Positions 43,820-53,834 of a stretch of DNA of 64,000 bases are shown piece by piece. The notes below the pieces were generated by a model. The model was not told where the DNA came from. It did not search any database and saw only the letters and a program-made list of their open reading frames with translations. The stretch is from Rheinheimera baltica DSM 14885 (GTDB lineage Bacteria > Pseudomonadota > Gammaproteobacteria > Enterobacterales > Alteromonadaceae). The position numbers were made by a program, and so were the translations under genes. Position 1 is the first letter of the stretch. Each line of letters opens with the position of its first letter. The stretch lies in assembly GCF_000425345.1 (NCBI RefSeq), contig NZ_AUDG01000004.1, positions 1 through 64,000 of the forward strand. Direction: 5' to 3'.

Positions 43820-44473
43820 ATGTTGCTGCATTATGCACCGCCAATGTCGCCTTACCTGGATATCCTGTATCAGGATGATGCCTTGGTGGTGTTTAATAAG
43901 CCTAGCGGCTTACTAACTGTTCCGGGTAAAGCGCCGGAGCACAAAGACAGCTTAGAGTTTCGCGCCCGTCTGGTCTGGCCTGGTGTTCGTATAGTACACC
44001 GACTGGATATGGCCACCTCTGGTGTTGTTGTGATGGCGCTTACGGCAGATAGCCAGCGAGAGTTAAATCGCCAGTTTCAGCAACGTGAAACGCAAAAACA
44101 TTATATCGCCTGTGTATCAGGGATAGTGCCAGCAGATTACGGAAGTATTGATTTGCCGTTAATATGTGACTGGCCTAACCGGCCAAAACAAAAAGTATGT
44201 TATGAATACGGCAAAGCATCACTCACACACTATGTCGTATTAAATCGTAACACCACCTCAAGTCGTTTAATGTTGATACCAGTAACCGGACGTTCTCATC
44301 AATTGCGTGTGCATTTACAATGGTTAGGGCATGCGATCCTGGGCGATAAATTTTATGCCGATTCAGAGGGGTATCTTGCAACGGAACGCTTGCAACTGCA
44401 TGCCGAAAAACTCACATTCCGCCACCCCAGTACCGCAGAGCTCATCGTCTGCGTTTCACCCTGCCCATTTTAA
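43820..44473 (+). CDS. rluA: Dual-specificity pseudouridine synthase RluA (23S rRNA/tRNA)
   Basis: A 217-residue single-domain pseudouridine synthase with the catalytic motif VHRLDMATSGV and the late motif VTGRSHQLRVHLQWLGHAILGD. It lacks the S4 domain, as in RluA, which modifies 23S rRNA U746 and U32 of some tRNAs. It begins 2 bp after rapA, an arrangement also seen in E. coli. Confidence 0.92.
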   Translation: MLLHYAPPMSPYLDILYQDDALVVFNKPSGLLTVPGKAPEHKDSLEFRARLVWPGVRIVHRLDMATSGVVVMALTADSQRELNRQFQQRETQKHYIACVSGIVPADYGSIDLPLICDWPNRPKQKVCYEYGKASLTHYVVLNRNTTSSRLMLIPVTGRSHQLRVHLQWLGHAILGDKFYADSEGYLATERLQLHAEKLTFRHPSTAELIVCVSPCPF

Positions 44474-44636
44474 TCACAAATAAATCATACCCATATTAAC
44501 GCAAGGTTCATGTAATTCGTGTATCATGTGTGCAATATGTTGTTAGCATGCTCGAATCTACTATATTTAAAATGAAGCGCAGGAGCCACATTGAATAATG
44601 TGTTTGCAATGCGAGTATGAGTCTAAGGAGAAATGG

Positions 44637-45731
44637 ATGAAACTTAATAAAACGTTTTTAGCAGTTGCAGCTGCCTTCCCACTGTTTAGTGGCGCAGTTG
44701 TAGCCGATGATGTTGCTAGCGCCGCTCAATTAAAAGAGCGCGTATTCGGCTCATTGTTCACCGAATACTACCGGCCAGATGTTGACAAAACATCTTCTTC
44801 TGCTTGGAACTATATGGATAATGACTGGGGATATGGCGTAGAAGTAGGCTATTATCTGACAGAACAGTGGGCTTTACGCGCTGAATTTGCCAAACTGAAT
44901 TTGCAATCTAAATTAGACGGCTCAGACTCTGATGGCAACCGCATTGGTTTTGATGCGATGTTTCATTTAACCCGTTACCCATCAGTCTATTTGGTGGGCG
45001 GTTTGATGCGTATGGATGCGGTGCAAAATACTACTGCTGCTAATATTGGTATTGGTTACAAGCATTTCTTTAATCAAAACCTTGCCGTGTACGCTGAAGG
45101 TAACCGTTATCAGGGCATCGATGAAACTTATGCTGATGCCGGCTTCAAGTTAGGCCTGACATACCTGTTTGGTACACCTGCCGCAACGCCTACACCTGCG
45201 CCTGCGCCTGCGCCTGCGCCAGTAGTAGCACCGGTAGTTAAAGCTGCACCAACTGATGCTGATGCAGACGGCGTAATGGATAGCGCGGATAAGTGTGCAA
45301 ACACGCCAGCCAACCACAAAGTAGACGCTACGGGTTGTACTATTTATCAGGAAAAAATGGCTTCTGTCGGTGATATTGATATCGAAATCCTTTTCCCATT
45401 CGACTCAGCTGTTGTAACAGAAAGCCAGCGTTCTGATGTAGAAAACTTGGGTGCATTTATGCAACGCTTCCCTGAATCGACTGTAATGATTGAAGGTCAT
45501 GCATCAAATATCGGTAATGCCGCTTACAACATGCGCTTATCTGAACGTCGTGCTAACGCGGTTGCTGAGATGCTGAAGCAAAACTTCAACATTGCTGAAT
45601 CACGGATCAGTGCGGTAGGTTACGGTGTTACACGTCCTCGTGTTGAGGGTAGTACTCGTGCTGCTCATAAAGCTAACCAGCGCATTGAAGCTAAAGTAAC
45701 AGCGAAAATTAAAGAACCCGTATTACGCTAA
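44637..45731 (+). CDS. ompA: OmpA-family outer-membrane porin
   Basis: The 364-residue protein has a signal peptide ending AVVADD, an eight-strand barrel (about 30-190), a Pro/Ala linker (TPAPAPAPAPAP) and a short calcium-type repeat (DADADGVMDSADKC). The C-terminal OmpA peptidoglycan-binding domain shows FPFDSAVVTESQ, then MIEGHASNIGNAAYNMRLSE and RRANAVAEML. In the usual GH(A)D position Asp reads Ser (HASNIG), a modest deviation. ATG 44637 has a strong GGAG site. A terminator follows. Confidence 0.92.
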   Translation: MKLNKTFLAVAAAFPLFSGAVVADDVASAAQLKERVFGSLFTEYYRPDVDKTSSSAWNYMDNDWGYGVEVGYYLTEQWALRAEFAKLNLQSKLDGSDSDGNRIGFDAMFHLTRYPSVYLVGGLMRMDAVQNTTAANIGIGYKHFFNQNLAVYAEGNRYQGIDETYADAGFKLGLTYLFGTPAATPTPAPAPAPAPVVAPVVKAAPTDADADGVMDSADKCANTPANHKVDATGCTIYQEKMASVGDIDIEILFPFDSAVVTESQRSDVENLGAFMQRFPESTVMIEGHASNIGNAAYNMRLSERRANAVAEMLKQNFNIAESRISAVGYGVTRPRVEGSTRAAHKANQRIEAKVTAKIKEPVLR

Positions 45732-45745
45732 TTACGCGTTTTAGT

Positions 45746-45781
45746 AAAAAAGCCGCTGTATATCAGCGGCTTTTTGTTTTT
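45746..45781 (+). terminator. Rho-independent terminator after ompA
   Basis: The hairpin AGCCGCTG-TATAT-CAGCGGCT is flanked by A- and T-runs, 19 bp after the stop. Confidence 0.92.
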
Positions 45782-45950
45782 TGCTAATAATTGCCAACAT
45801 TTTGGCTAACCAGATGTAAAGTAGCTGTGCTAGCATAAACGTAGATATGTAGTCGCTGCTGTCTGACGATGGCGGTTTATCGGTTGTGTCGGGCTGCTCT
45901 GCAATTCAGCTGAGGAAATGCAGTTAGCGCTAGAACGGTTGGGGTTTATC

Positions 45951-46289
45951 GTGCTTAAATATCATCATCTGCTTTATGGCGCATTGTTGTTTTCTAGTCT
46001 TGCTGTGTCAGCGCAGCAAACCACTTTAGTTTCGCTAAGTGCCAATTCGCACGTGTGCAATGCAGAGAGCGAAATTGCCCGCTTGGCTGAGAATGAACAG
46101 TTACAGGAAATGGCGCGGGCCTTGGTCGAGTTTAAAGCGACCAAATATTGTTTCATTTTGCCAGATGCCGCCAATGTCACCATGCTGGATCAGCAGACTG
46201 GGTATATTAAATTCGACTATAAGTCCCAAATTCTGTTTACCTTTAGCAAATACGTTATTGCAACCACCATGGCAGCCAACACTAACTAA
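45951..46289 (+). CDS. Small exported protein of unknown function
   Basis: About 112 residues if started at the GTG at 45951, which yields a good signal peptide (MLKYHHLLYGALLFSSLAVSA). An in-frame ATG at 45918 has GAGGA too close and a poor N-terminus. The mature part has two cysteines (NSHVCNAES, ATKYCFILP) that could pair. No family is recognised. It lies 52 bp upstream of the DUF3530 gene and may share its transcript. Confidence 0.5.
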   Translation: MLKYHHLLYGALLFSSLAVSAQQTTLVSLSANSHVCNAESEIARLAENEQLQEMARALVEFKATKYCFILPDAANVTMLDQQTGYIKFDYKSQILFTFSKYVIATTMAANTN

Positions 46290-46341
46290 AGATAAATACC
46301 CGCCGGCCGATAACACTACATCGGGGTTTAAGGCAGCAATT

Positions 46342-47121
46342 ATGTCCAATAGTATTGTTTACAGCTTGGTTATTGCAGTGTTTGTCTACATTACGACTGG
46401 CAACGCATACGCAGCGTCAACTACAGAGCAAAATTACACTGCTGATTTGCTGCGGCAATTACCTAGTGATGAAATTCTGGAACTTTCTGCATCGCAACAA
46501 ATCTTTATATCATTGCAGCGGGAAAGAATGACAAGCTACACCAAAGGCACGATAATTTTTCTGCCCGATGCCAGCGAGCATGCCGCAAGCCCTAAACATA
46601 TAGATATGTTGCGCCAACAACTGACTTATTACGGTTGGTATACCCTTGCATTAATGCCTCCAGCGCTACCTTTGACACTAGAGCAAGACACGCTAACAGA
46701 TTATCAGCAAATCATTGCCGAACGAATGAGTGCTGCACAACAGCAAGCACAACAACACAGCGGTGCTACCATTGTTATTGCACAAGGCAGCAGTGCTGCC
46801 ATACTTAATCAACTCTTTGCCACAGCGCGACTGACAGAACCTGCTGCCTTCATTATGCTAGGAGCCTTTCTACCAGACCAAAAACTCAACCATGACATGG
46901 CCAAAGCATTGGCAACACATCATGTGCCTACGTTGGATATCAGCCATGAGCAAGATAACAGTTGGGTTACCAGCCAACTACCCTTGCGTCGTCAACTGGC
47001 AAACAAGCATATGAAAGCGGTTTACCGGCAGCGCCTGATTAATGGCTCCGGCTATAACGACACTTCGCAGCAATGGGTGCTGCAAGAAATCTATGGCTGG
47101 CTAAGCTCGGTGGGTTTATAA
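46342..47121 (+). CDS. DUF3530-family exported alpha/beta-hydrolase-like protein
   Basis: A 259-residue protein from ATG 46342 (AAGG site) with a signal peptide ending NAYAAS. The fold segments TIIFLPDASEHAASP, YYGWYTLALMPPA, TIVIAQGSSAAIL and VPTLDISHEQDNSWV follow the DUF3530 hydrolase-like pattern. The nucleophile elbow (QGSSA) is degenerate relative to GxSxG, so catalysis is uncertain. It ends 1 bp before the convergent djlA. Confidence 0.75.
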   Translation: MSNSIVYSLVIAVFVYITTGNAYAASTTEQNYTADLLRQLPSDEILELSASQQIFISLQRERMTSYTKGTIIFLPDASEHAASPKHIDMLRQQLTYYGWYTLALMPPALPLTLEQDTLTDYQQIIAERMSAAQQQAQQHSGATIVIAQGSSAAILNQLFATARLTEPAAFIMLGAFLPDQKLNHDMAKALATHHVPTLDISHEQDNSWVTSQLPLRRQLANKHMKAVYRQRLINGSGYNDTSQQWVLQEIYGWLSSVGL

Positions 47122-47122
47122 C

Positions 47123-47926
47123 TCAACGTCGACTGCGCTGCTGCTTTATCAACTCATATGCCGCCTGAATATCCTGAGTTCTGCGCTTAGCAACATCCAA
47201 CATTTCGGCAGGCACGCCTTGTGCCATCAACTTATCAGGATGATGTTGCGACATGAGCTTTCTATAAGCCTTTTTCAATAAAGCATCGTTTATATCTGGG
47301 GTTACTCCCAGTAATTGATAAGCGTCAGCCAGTGTATCACGAGGCACTTGTCGGCTGTCGGCGCGGGATGAAAAACGATTTTGTGCCTGATAGGCCTGCA
47401 ACATTTTATCCAGTTGCAGGGTACTAAAATTAAGGTAACCAGCAACTTGTTGTAATAAACTATATTGTGCTGATGTTGATTTCCCATTCACGCAAGCAAT
47501 GCTCAGCTGAATTTCCAAAAACAACTGCAAGACATCCTTTCGCCGACGGTATAGCTGATAAAATTGCTGCAACTGTTGGCGCAACGGGAAGTTTACAGCT
47601 TTACCATCACGAAATGCAGCCTGGGCTTCTTTTTGCTGTTGAGCGCTTAATCCCAACTGCGCCATAAATAGTGACGCTTGTTGAATATGAGCTGAGGTGA
47701 CAACACCTGTCGCTTTAGCCAGGTGCCCCATAGTGGCAAAAGTGGTATAGCGAAATACGCCCTGCTCATCTACATTGTCGTTAAACAATCCATAAAAACC
47801 ACCATTTTGCTCAAATTTCTGTTTAAACGCACGGTCAAACCAATGGCCTATTAGTACCCCTAGTAGCAAACCAGGCAGCTTTAATAGCGCCAAACCAAAC
47901 AAGGCACCAAGAATTTTACCCCACAC
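47123..47926 (-). CDS. djlA: DnaK co-chaperone DjlA
   Basis: A 267-residue membrane-anchored J-protein with an N-terminal helix (LALLKLPGLLLGVLIGHWFD), a central TerB-like helical domain (about 55-180) and a C-terminal J-domain containing the HPD motif (SQHHPDKLM). It starts at a GTG. It is divergent from lptD, an order conserved in gammaproteobacteria. Confidence 0.93.
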   Translation of the reverse strand: MWGKILGALFGLALLKLPGLLLGVLIGHWFDRAFKQKFEQNGGFYGLFNDNVDEQGVFRYTTFATMGHLAKATGVVTSAHIQQASLFMAQLGLSAQQQKEAQAAFRDGKAVNFPLRQQLQQFYQLYRRRKDVLQLFLEIQLSIACVNGKSTSAQYSLLQQVAGYLNFSTLQLDKMLQAYQAQNRFSSRADSRQVPRDTLADAYQLLGVTPDINDALLKKAYRKLMSQHHPDKLMAQGVPAEMLDVAKRRTQDIQAAYELIKQQRSRR

Positions 47927-48096
47927 AGTGTTACCATTTCCCTATTAAATTGCTGTCTGGCCGTGTGACAACACTAGAATGCAATAAAGCCATTACCACT
48001 ATATCGGATTAGCAGGAATACTAAAATTGATTTATCATACCCAGTCCGCTGCAATCATTACGTTTTTAACATATTAAGTAAGGCAAGAGTAACTGC

Positions 48097-50358
48097 ATGA
48101 AGCATGGGTTAGCTGTGGGTTTTTTATTATGTTTTTTTGCTACCAGCTCACTGGTACACGCAGAAACTGTGCCAGCGGCGATATGCTATATCCCTGCGCA
48201 ACCGCCGCCGGCATTAGCAAGATTAGATGCCAACGATACAACGGTCAGTATCACCTCGGATATGGTTTCTCTTAGTGAGAATCAACGCGCGCAATTTAAT
48301 GGCAACGTTGAAATTACTTATCGGGATACGCTTTTACTTGCGCCTCGTGCCAACTTTAGCAGCACAACCAACACGATGAATGCCGATGGTGGGTTAGATT
48401 ATTTTAACAGCACATTACAAGTTAGCAGCAGCCGATTCAGTGCAAACCTGCAACAAAACAACGCCAGGTTAGATGATGCCAGTTATCAGTTTTTAACACA
48501 GGCCGGGCGCGGCTTTGCCAAACAGCTAACGGCTAGCGAACAACAAGTTTTATTAAGCGAAGCATTATTTACCACCTGCCCAAACAATGACAGTAGCTGG
48601 GCGCTGCATGCCAGCGAGATTAATATCGAAGCGGAAGAAGGTTGGGGTGAAGCACGCCACGCCGTGTTTAAAATTAAAGATGTGCCGGTATTATATTTGC
48701 CTTACATCACGTTTCCGGTAAACGAACAGCGGCGCAGCGGTGTACTTCTGCCCAAAGTAGGAAGTTCGCAAAAGTTAGGTTTAGATGTCGAGCTACCTTA
48801 TTATTTTAACTTGGCGCCCAACTATGACATGACCTTCACACCACGCTATATGAGTAAACGTGGCGCACAGTTAAAATCAGAATTTCGTTACCTGTCAGCA
48901 GAGGATCAAGGTAACTCGCAACTGGAATACCTGCATTCTGACAATGAAAAACCAGACAACTTTGGCGCACGTTATTTGGCTCATTTAAGCCACCTAAGCG
49001 ACTTTACCCCAGAACTTCGTGCCTATGTTGATTATACCGATGTTAGTGATGATGCTTACCTTAGTGAACTTGGGTCAGACTACACTAACCAAAGCGACAC
49101 TCAATTACTGCGCGAAGCAGCGTTAAGCTATTACGGAGAGCAGGTAAATTCCCAATTACGCGTGCAAGGCTTTGAGATTTTAGGCAATTATAATAAATCT
49201 TATAGCGCCTTACCTGAACTAGCGCTGTCGTCGGCAAAGCCATTGGCGCTATTACCCGGAGTAAATTTTTCCTGGCAAGCGCAATATGCACATTTTCGTA
49301 ATCAACAAGCTGATATCAACTATGCAAACCGCGTGCACCTAGAGCCGTCTATTGCCTTTCCGTTTGTTACGCCTGCCGTTGAATTTACCGCAGAAGCGAG
49401 TTTACTTTATACTTACTATCAGCAAAATGCAGCCAATATTGACAATGATATCGCAACGTCAGTCAGTCGTACCGTACCCAAAATCAGGCTAAATTCCCGT
49501 TTAAACTTTGAACGAGAATACGACTGGTTTGGTGAACCTGCGCTGCAAACCTTTGAGCCGCAAATTCAATACTTGTACATACCTTATCGAGACCAAAGCG
49601 ATATAGGGCTTTATGATACGACCAGGCTTCAGGATGACTATTATGGCCTGTTTCGCATTAATCGTTATTCAGGGATCGACCGGATCAATGAGGCGAATCA
49701 ACTTACTGTAGGTTGGACCAGCCGATTTTATGACAATGTCGACAATGAACTATTTCGCTTCAGCCTTGGCCAGATATTTTTTCTTGAAGAACCTACCATT
49801 GCATCTGACGAAATCGATGATTTGAGTTCAACCGAATCAATGCTCGCAGCAGAGTTAATTTGGCACTGGTTCCATAAGTGGTATTTTAGCACTGCAGTGC
49901 AGTATGACGTAGACAGCGATGAAGTGATGAAAACCAGCGCATCTCTTGATTACCGTGCAAGTGACAAAAGTTTATTTCAATTGAACCATAGATACAGCCG
50001 CGCAGTCTCAGGCTTGGAAATCCAACAGTTGGGTATGGTTGGAACCACGCAAGTGGCTCAAAACTGGCAATTGGTTGCCAGTTACTATCGTGATTTAACA
50101 AATCATCGTATGATAGATGTTAGTTTTGGCGCGCAATATGAGTCATGCTGTTGGGCTTTACGCTTGATTGCAAAACGCCAGGTGCTGACAGACCTTGAGC
50201 TACCCATTGACAATTTTACCCAAGCCAGTCAGCTAGATACCAGCATAGGGATACAGTTTGTTCTCAAAGGCTTTGGCGACAGCGCAGGATTTGGCGTTAC
50301 AGATATGCTGTCAAACGGAATATTCAGTTACCGTCGACCATACTTACTAACTAATTGA
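48097..50358 (+). CDS. lptD: LPS-assembly outer-membrane protein LptD
   Basis: The 753-residue protein inserts lipopolysaccharide into the outer leaflet together with LptE. It has a signal peptide (ending LVHAE), an N-terminal OstA jellyroll (about 45-190) and a large beta-barrel. The cysteines that form the functional disulfides are conserved: Cys30, Cys161 and the pair 684-685 (ESCCWALR). It is the first gene of the lptD-surA-pdxA-rsmA-apaG-apaH operon, with 11 bp to surA. Confidence 0.96.
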   Translation: MKHGLAVGFLLCFFATSSLVHAETVPAAICYIPAQPPPALARLDANDTTVSITSDMVSLSENQRAQFNGNVEITYRDTLLLAPRANFSSTTNTMNADGGLDYFNSTLQVSSSRFSANLQQNNARLDDASYQFLTQAGRGFAKQLTASEQQVLLSEALFTTCPNNDSSWALHASEINIEAEEGWGEARHAVFKIKDVPVLYLPYITFPVNEQRRSGVLLPKVGSSQKLGLDVELPYYFNLAPNYDMTFTPRYMSKRGAQLKSEFRYLSAEDQGNSQLEYLHSDNEKPDNFGARYLAHLSHLSDFTPELRAYVDYTDVSDDAYLSELGSDYTNQSDTQLLREAALSYYGEQVNSQLRVQGFEILGNYNKSYSALPELALSSAKPLALLPGVNFSWQAQYAHFRNQQADINYANRVHLEPSIAFPFVTPAVEFTAEASLLYTYYQQNAANIDNDIATSVSRTVPKIRLNSRLNFEREYDWFGEPALQTFEPQIQYLYIPYRDQSDIGLYDTTRLQDDYYGLFRINRYSGIDRINEANQLTVGWTSRFYDNVDNELFRFSLGQIFFLEEPTIASDEIDDLSSTESMLAAELIWHWFHKWYFSTAVQYDVDSDEVMKTSASLDYRASDKSLFQLNHRYSRAVSGLEIQQLGMVGTTQVAQNWQLVASYYRDLTNHRMIDVSFGAQYESCCWALRLIAKRQVLTDLELPIDNFTQASQLDTSIGIQFVLKGFGDSAGFGVTDMLSNGIFSYRRPYLLTN

Positions 50359-50369
50359 TGTAGGAATTT

Positions 50370-51659
50370 ATGAAGTTATCACAATTATTCACCACAGCAC
50401 TGCTGTGCTGTGCCAGTTTCAATAGCCTTGCTATAGAACGTGAAATTGACAGCGTTGCCGCTGTAGTGGATAACAGTGTTGTTTTAACCAGCGACATTGA
50501 CGAGATTGTTGAACGGGTTAAACGCAATGCTGAAGCGCAAGGTCAAACTCTGCCATCCGATGCCGCATTGCGCACACAAGCGACCGAGCGTTTAATCTTG
50601 ACCAGTTTGCAATTGCAAATGGCCCAACGTATGGGTATGCAGATTAGCGATGCTCAATTAGACGACACTATTCGTAACATTGCTCAAGAAGAAAAACTAT
50701 CACTTGATGCTTTTCGCCAAAAAGTGACTGCCGAAGAAGGCAACTATGCGCGTTTTCGTGAACGTTTGCGAGATGAAATGATAACCGGAGAAGTGCTGCG
50801 CGCTAACGTACAACGTCGTATCTATATCAGCCCGCAAGAAGTAGAAAGCATGATCAAGCTGATGGAAGAACAAGGCGCAACCAGCGAGCAATATAATTTA
50901 GGCCATATACTCATTGCGATTCCGGCGCAGGCAACCACTGAGGACATTAGCTCAGCCAAAGATCGTGCCGACAAAGTCATGGAGCTACTGCGCTCTGGCA
51001 GTGACTTCAAGCGTATCGCAATTGCGTCATCGTCAGGCTCTAACGCCTTGGAAGGTGGGGAATTGGGGTGGATGAATATTAATGAAATGCCAACGCTGTT
51101 TTCTGAAGCTATCCGTGGTCGCAAGAAAAGTGATATTGTAGGTCCTCTGCGCTCTGGAGCAGGCTTTCATATTTTAACTATTTTTGATATCCGTGGCGAA
51201 AACGTAGCAGCTATAAACGAGGTTAAATCTCGTCATATTCTCATTAAACCTTCCATTATTCTCAGTGAAGAGCGCGCACGCACCATGCTTACAGAATTCG
51301 TTAAAAAAATTCGTGCTGGTGATGCCGACTTTGCCGAGCTTGCCAAGCAACATTCTGAAGATCCGGGTTCAAAATTGAATGGCGGTGAGCTAGGCTGGAG
51401 TGAACCCACGGTGTTTGTTGGTGCATTCCGCGATACGTTGAATAGACTCGCAATTGACGAGATTAGTGAACCATTTCGCACTGAACATGGTTGGCACATT
51501 GCACAAGTTTTAGATAAGCGTACCGTTGACGCCACAGCGGACAAAAAGCGCGAGCAAGTGTACCGCATGATATTTAACCGCCGCTACAATGAAGAAAGCA
51601 CTAACTTTTTACGTGAATTACGTTCTGAAGCGCATATCGAAGTGATGTCGGAGAATTAA
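50370..51659 (+). CDS. surA: Periplasmic chaperone and peptidyl-prolyl isomerase SurA
   Basis: A 429-residue chaperone for outer-membrane proteins. It has a signal peptide (ending FNSLAIE), an N-terminal chaperone domain (about 22-165) and two parvulin domains. These are marked by LGHILIAIP/GGELGWMN (first) and SRHILIKPS/GGELGWSEP (second). The stop abuts the pdxA start directly. LptD is a known SurA client, and the operon order is conserved. Confidence 0.96.
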   Translation: MKLSQLFTTALLCCASFNSLAIEREIDSVAAVVDNSVVLTSDIDEIVERVKRNAEAQGQTLPSDAALRTQATERLILTSLQLQMAQRMGMQISDAQLDDTIRNIAQEEKLSLDAFRQKVTAEEGNYARFRERLRDEMITGEVLRANVQRRIYISPQEVESMIKLMEEQGATSEQYNLGHILIAIPAQATTEDISSAKDRADKVMELLRSGSDFKRIAIASSSGSNALEGGELGWMNINEMPTLFSEAIRGRKKSDIVGPLRSGAGFHILTIFDIRGENVAAINEVKSRHILIKPSIILSEERARTMLTEFVKKIRAGDADFAELAKQHSEDPGSKLNGGELGWSEPTVFVGAFRDTLNRLAIDEISEPFRTEHGWHIAQVLDKRTVDATADKKREQVYRMIFNRRYNEESTNFLRELRSEAHIEVMSEN

Positions 51660-52655
51660 ATGACGCTGCGTATAGGGGTTACCCCCGGAGAGCCAGCGGG
51701 TATCGGTCCTGATCTGGTTATTAAGCTAGCTCAGCAAGACTGGCCGGTAGAGCTTGTTGTTTGCGCCAATGCCGAACTACTTACTGAGCGTGCGCGACAG
51801 TTGCAACTGCCGCTGCAGTTACGGCCATATAACGCAGCAGCAGTCCCTAAACCGCAACAGGCAGGAACCTTGACGATTGCTGACTTTGTATTGCATGAGC
51901 CAGTGGTAGCAGGTGAGCTTAATGCTGCTAACGGTCAGTATGTCGTTGACACGTTAAGCTTTGCGGGTGAAAAGTCTATTAACGGTGAGTTTGCCGCTAT
52001 AGTTACGGGGCCTGTGCACAAAGGTATTATTAATAAAGCGGGAATTCCATTTAGCGGCCATACCGAATTTTTTGCTTTGCAGTCCAACACACCTTATGTG
52101 GTGATGATGCTGGCGACAAAGGGCCTGCGTGTGGCGTTAGCGACAACCCATATCCCACTAGCCTACGTCGCTAAAGCGATTACGACAGAGCGGCTAACCA
52201 AAGTAATTAGTATTTTGCATACTGACTTACAACAAAAATTTGCCATAGCATCACCCAGAATATATGTTTGCGGCTTAAACCCTCATGCTGGTGAAGATGG
52301 ACATCTTGGCCGGGAAGAGTTGGATATTATTATCCCAACACTGGATACATTGAGAGCACAGGGTATGGATTTAGTAGGCCCTTTGCCGGCAGACACCTTG
52401 TTTCAGCCAAAATATCTGGACGACGCCGATGCTGTATTGGCCATGTATCATGACCAAGGACTCCCCGTATTAAAGCATATGGGTTTTGGTCGCTCGGTCA
52501 ATATAAGCCTTGGTTTACCGCTGATCAGAACATCGGTAGACCATGGCACCGCGTTAGATCTTGCTGGCACAGGTAAAGCAGATGCAGGCAGTTTATTTCA
52601 TGCTGTAAACCAGGCCATAGCATTGGCCACCAAAACGATGACTCAACATGACTGA
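51660..52655 (+). CDS. pdxA: 4-hydroxythreonine-4-phosphate dehydrogenase
   Basis: A 331-residue NAD-dependent enzyme of pyridoxal phosphate biosynthesis. The start motif is [15 protein letters not shown], and metal-ligand histidines occur in [20 protein letters not shown] and [15 protein letters not shown]. It begins at the base after the surA stop and overlaps rsmA by 8 bp. Confidence 0.96.
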   Translation: MTLRIGVTPGEPAGIGPDLVIKLAQQDWPVELVVCANAELLTERARQLQLPLQLRPYNAAAVPKPQQAGTLTIADFVLHEPVVAGELNAANGQYVVDTLSFAGEKSINGEFAAIVTGPVHKGIINKAGIPFSGHTEFFALQSNTPYVVMMLATKGLRVALATTHIPLAYVAKAITTERLTKVISILHTDLQQKFAIASPRIYVCGLNPHAGEDGHLGREELDIIIPTLDTLRAQGMDLVGPLPADTLFQPKYLDDADAVLAMYHDQGLPVLKHMGFGRSVNISLGLPLIRTSVDHGTALDLAGTGKADAGSLFHAVNQAIALATKTMTQHD

Positions 52656-53460
52656 TAATGTACATCAGGGCCACCGGGCCCGTAAGCGCTTTGGCCAGAA
52701 CTTCCTGCATGACCCAAACGTGATAGGCCGCATTGTAAAAGCTATTGCACCTAAACCTAACGACGTATTAGTTGAAATAGGCCCGGGGTTAGGCGCATTA
52801 ACCGAGCCCGTTGTAGAAGCTGCAGGGCATCTGACGGTTATAGAGCTGGATCGTGATTTAGCTGAACGACTACGCCATCATCCTCAAATGGCGGATAAAT
52901 TGACAATACATCAAGCAGACGCGATGAAATTTGATTTCACCAGTTTGGTACAAGCAGGTCAGAAAATTAAAGTGTTTGGTAATTTGCCTTACAACATTTC
53001 TACACCCTTGTTATTTCATCTCTTCCAGTATGCTGATTTAATAGAAAACATGCATTTTATGCTGCAAAAAGAAGTCGTACAACGTATGACTGCCAGCCAC
53101 GGCAGCAAAGCTTTTGGGCGCCTAAGTGTAATGACACAGTATTTTTGCCACGCTATGCCGGTAGTGGAGGTAGGGCCTGGTGCGTTTAAGCCCGCACCAA
53201 AAGTAGATTCAGCGGTTGTAAGACTATTACCTAAAGCCATAGCAGAGCGTGCGCCAGTGCCTGCAGAAGTACTAAATCGGGTTTGCCTCGAAGCATTTAA
53301 CCAGCGCAGAAAAACTATTCGTAATTGTTTTATTAACTTTGCAACAGCAGAGCAATTGTCCGAGCTCGGGTTAAACCCAGGATCACGTCCGGAGCAACTG
53401 AGTGTTGATGACTTTACTCGCATCGCACAGTGGCTCCATCAACGGGAATCAGAGGTATGA
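52648..53460 (+). CDS. rsmA: 16S rRNA A1518/A1519 dimethyltransferase RsmA (KsgA)
   Basis: A 270-residue methyltransferase with the SAM motif [11 protein letters not shown], the catalytic NLPYNIST motif and the [11 protein letters not shown] start. It dimethylates two adenines in the 3' hairpin of 16S rRNA. Its start overlaps pdxA and its stop overlaps apaG (ATGA). Confidence 0.96.
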   Translation: MTDNVHQGHRARKRFGQNFLHDPNVIGRIVKAIAPKPNDVLVEIGPGLGALTEPVVEAAGHLTVIELDRDLAERLRHHPQMADKLTIHQADAMKFDFTSLVQAGQKIKVFGNLPYNISTPLLFHLFQYADLIENMHFMLQKEVVQRMTASHGSKAFGRLSVMTQYFCHAMPVVEVGPGAFKPAPKVDSAVVRLLPKAIAERAPVPAEVLNRVCLEAFNQRRKTIRNCFINFATAEQLSELGLNPGSRPEQLSVDDFTRIAQWLHQRESEV

Positions 53461-53834
53461 CATCACATTTTAATGTCCCGGTTGAAGTAGAAACATTCTA
53501 TATTGCGGCACAATCTGACCCATCGTCTGATCGCTATGTTTTTGCTTATACCATTACTATTCGCAACCTCAGTGAAGAGTCGGTTCAATTGTTACGACGC
53601 TACTGGTTAATTTCTGATGCCAACGGTAAACAAACCGAAGTTGAAGGCGATGGTGTTGTTGGTGAACAACCAAACCTGGCTCCTGGTAGCAGCTACCGCT
53701 ACACCAGCGGTGCAGTTCTTGAGACCCCCGTTGGCACAATGCAGGGCCATTATGAAATGGCAACCTCACAGCATGAGCGTTTTAAAACGGATATTCCTTT
53801 ATTTAGACTGTCTATGCCTAACATTCTCAACTGA
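53457..53834 (+). CDS. apaG: ApaG protein
   Basis: A 125-residue single-domain Ig-like protein with the family segments [13 protein letters not shown]-like (FAYTITIRN), [31 protein letters not shown] and MQGHYEM. The ATG at 53457 overlaps the rsmA stop; upstream in-frame codons are inside rsmA. Function is unclear, but it is always near apaH. Confidence 0.94.
   Translation: MTSHFNVPVEVETFYIAAQSDPSSDRYVFAYTITIRNLSEESVQLLRRYWLISDANGKQTEVEGDGVVGEQPNLAPGSSYRYTSGAVLETPVGTMQGHYEMATSQHERFKTDIPLFRLSMPNILN

Noticed and set aside
45180-45225. Tandem GCGCCT repeats
   Set aside because: They encode the Pro-Ala linker of the OmpA protein, a normal feature of that family.
46039-46341. Upstream extension of the DUF3530 frame
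   Set aside because: It overlaps the preceding small exported protein gene out of frame. The ATG at 46342 has AAGG and a good signal peptide.
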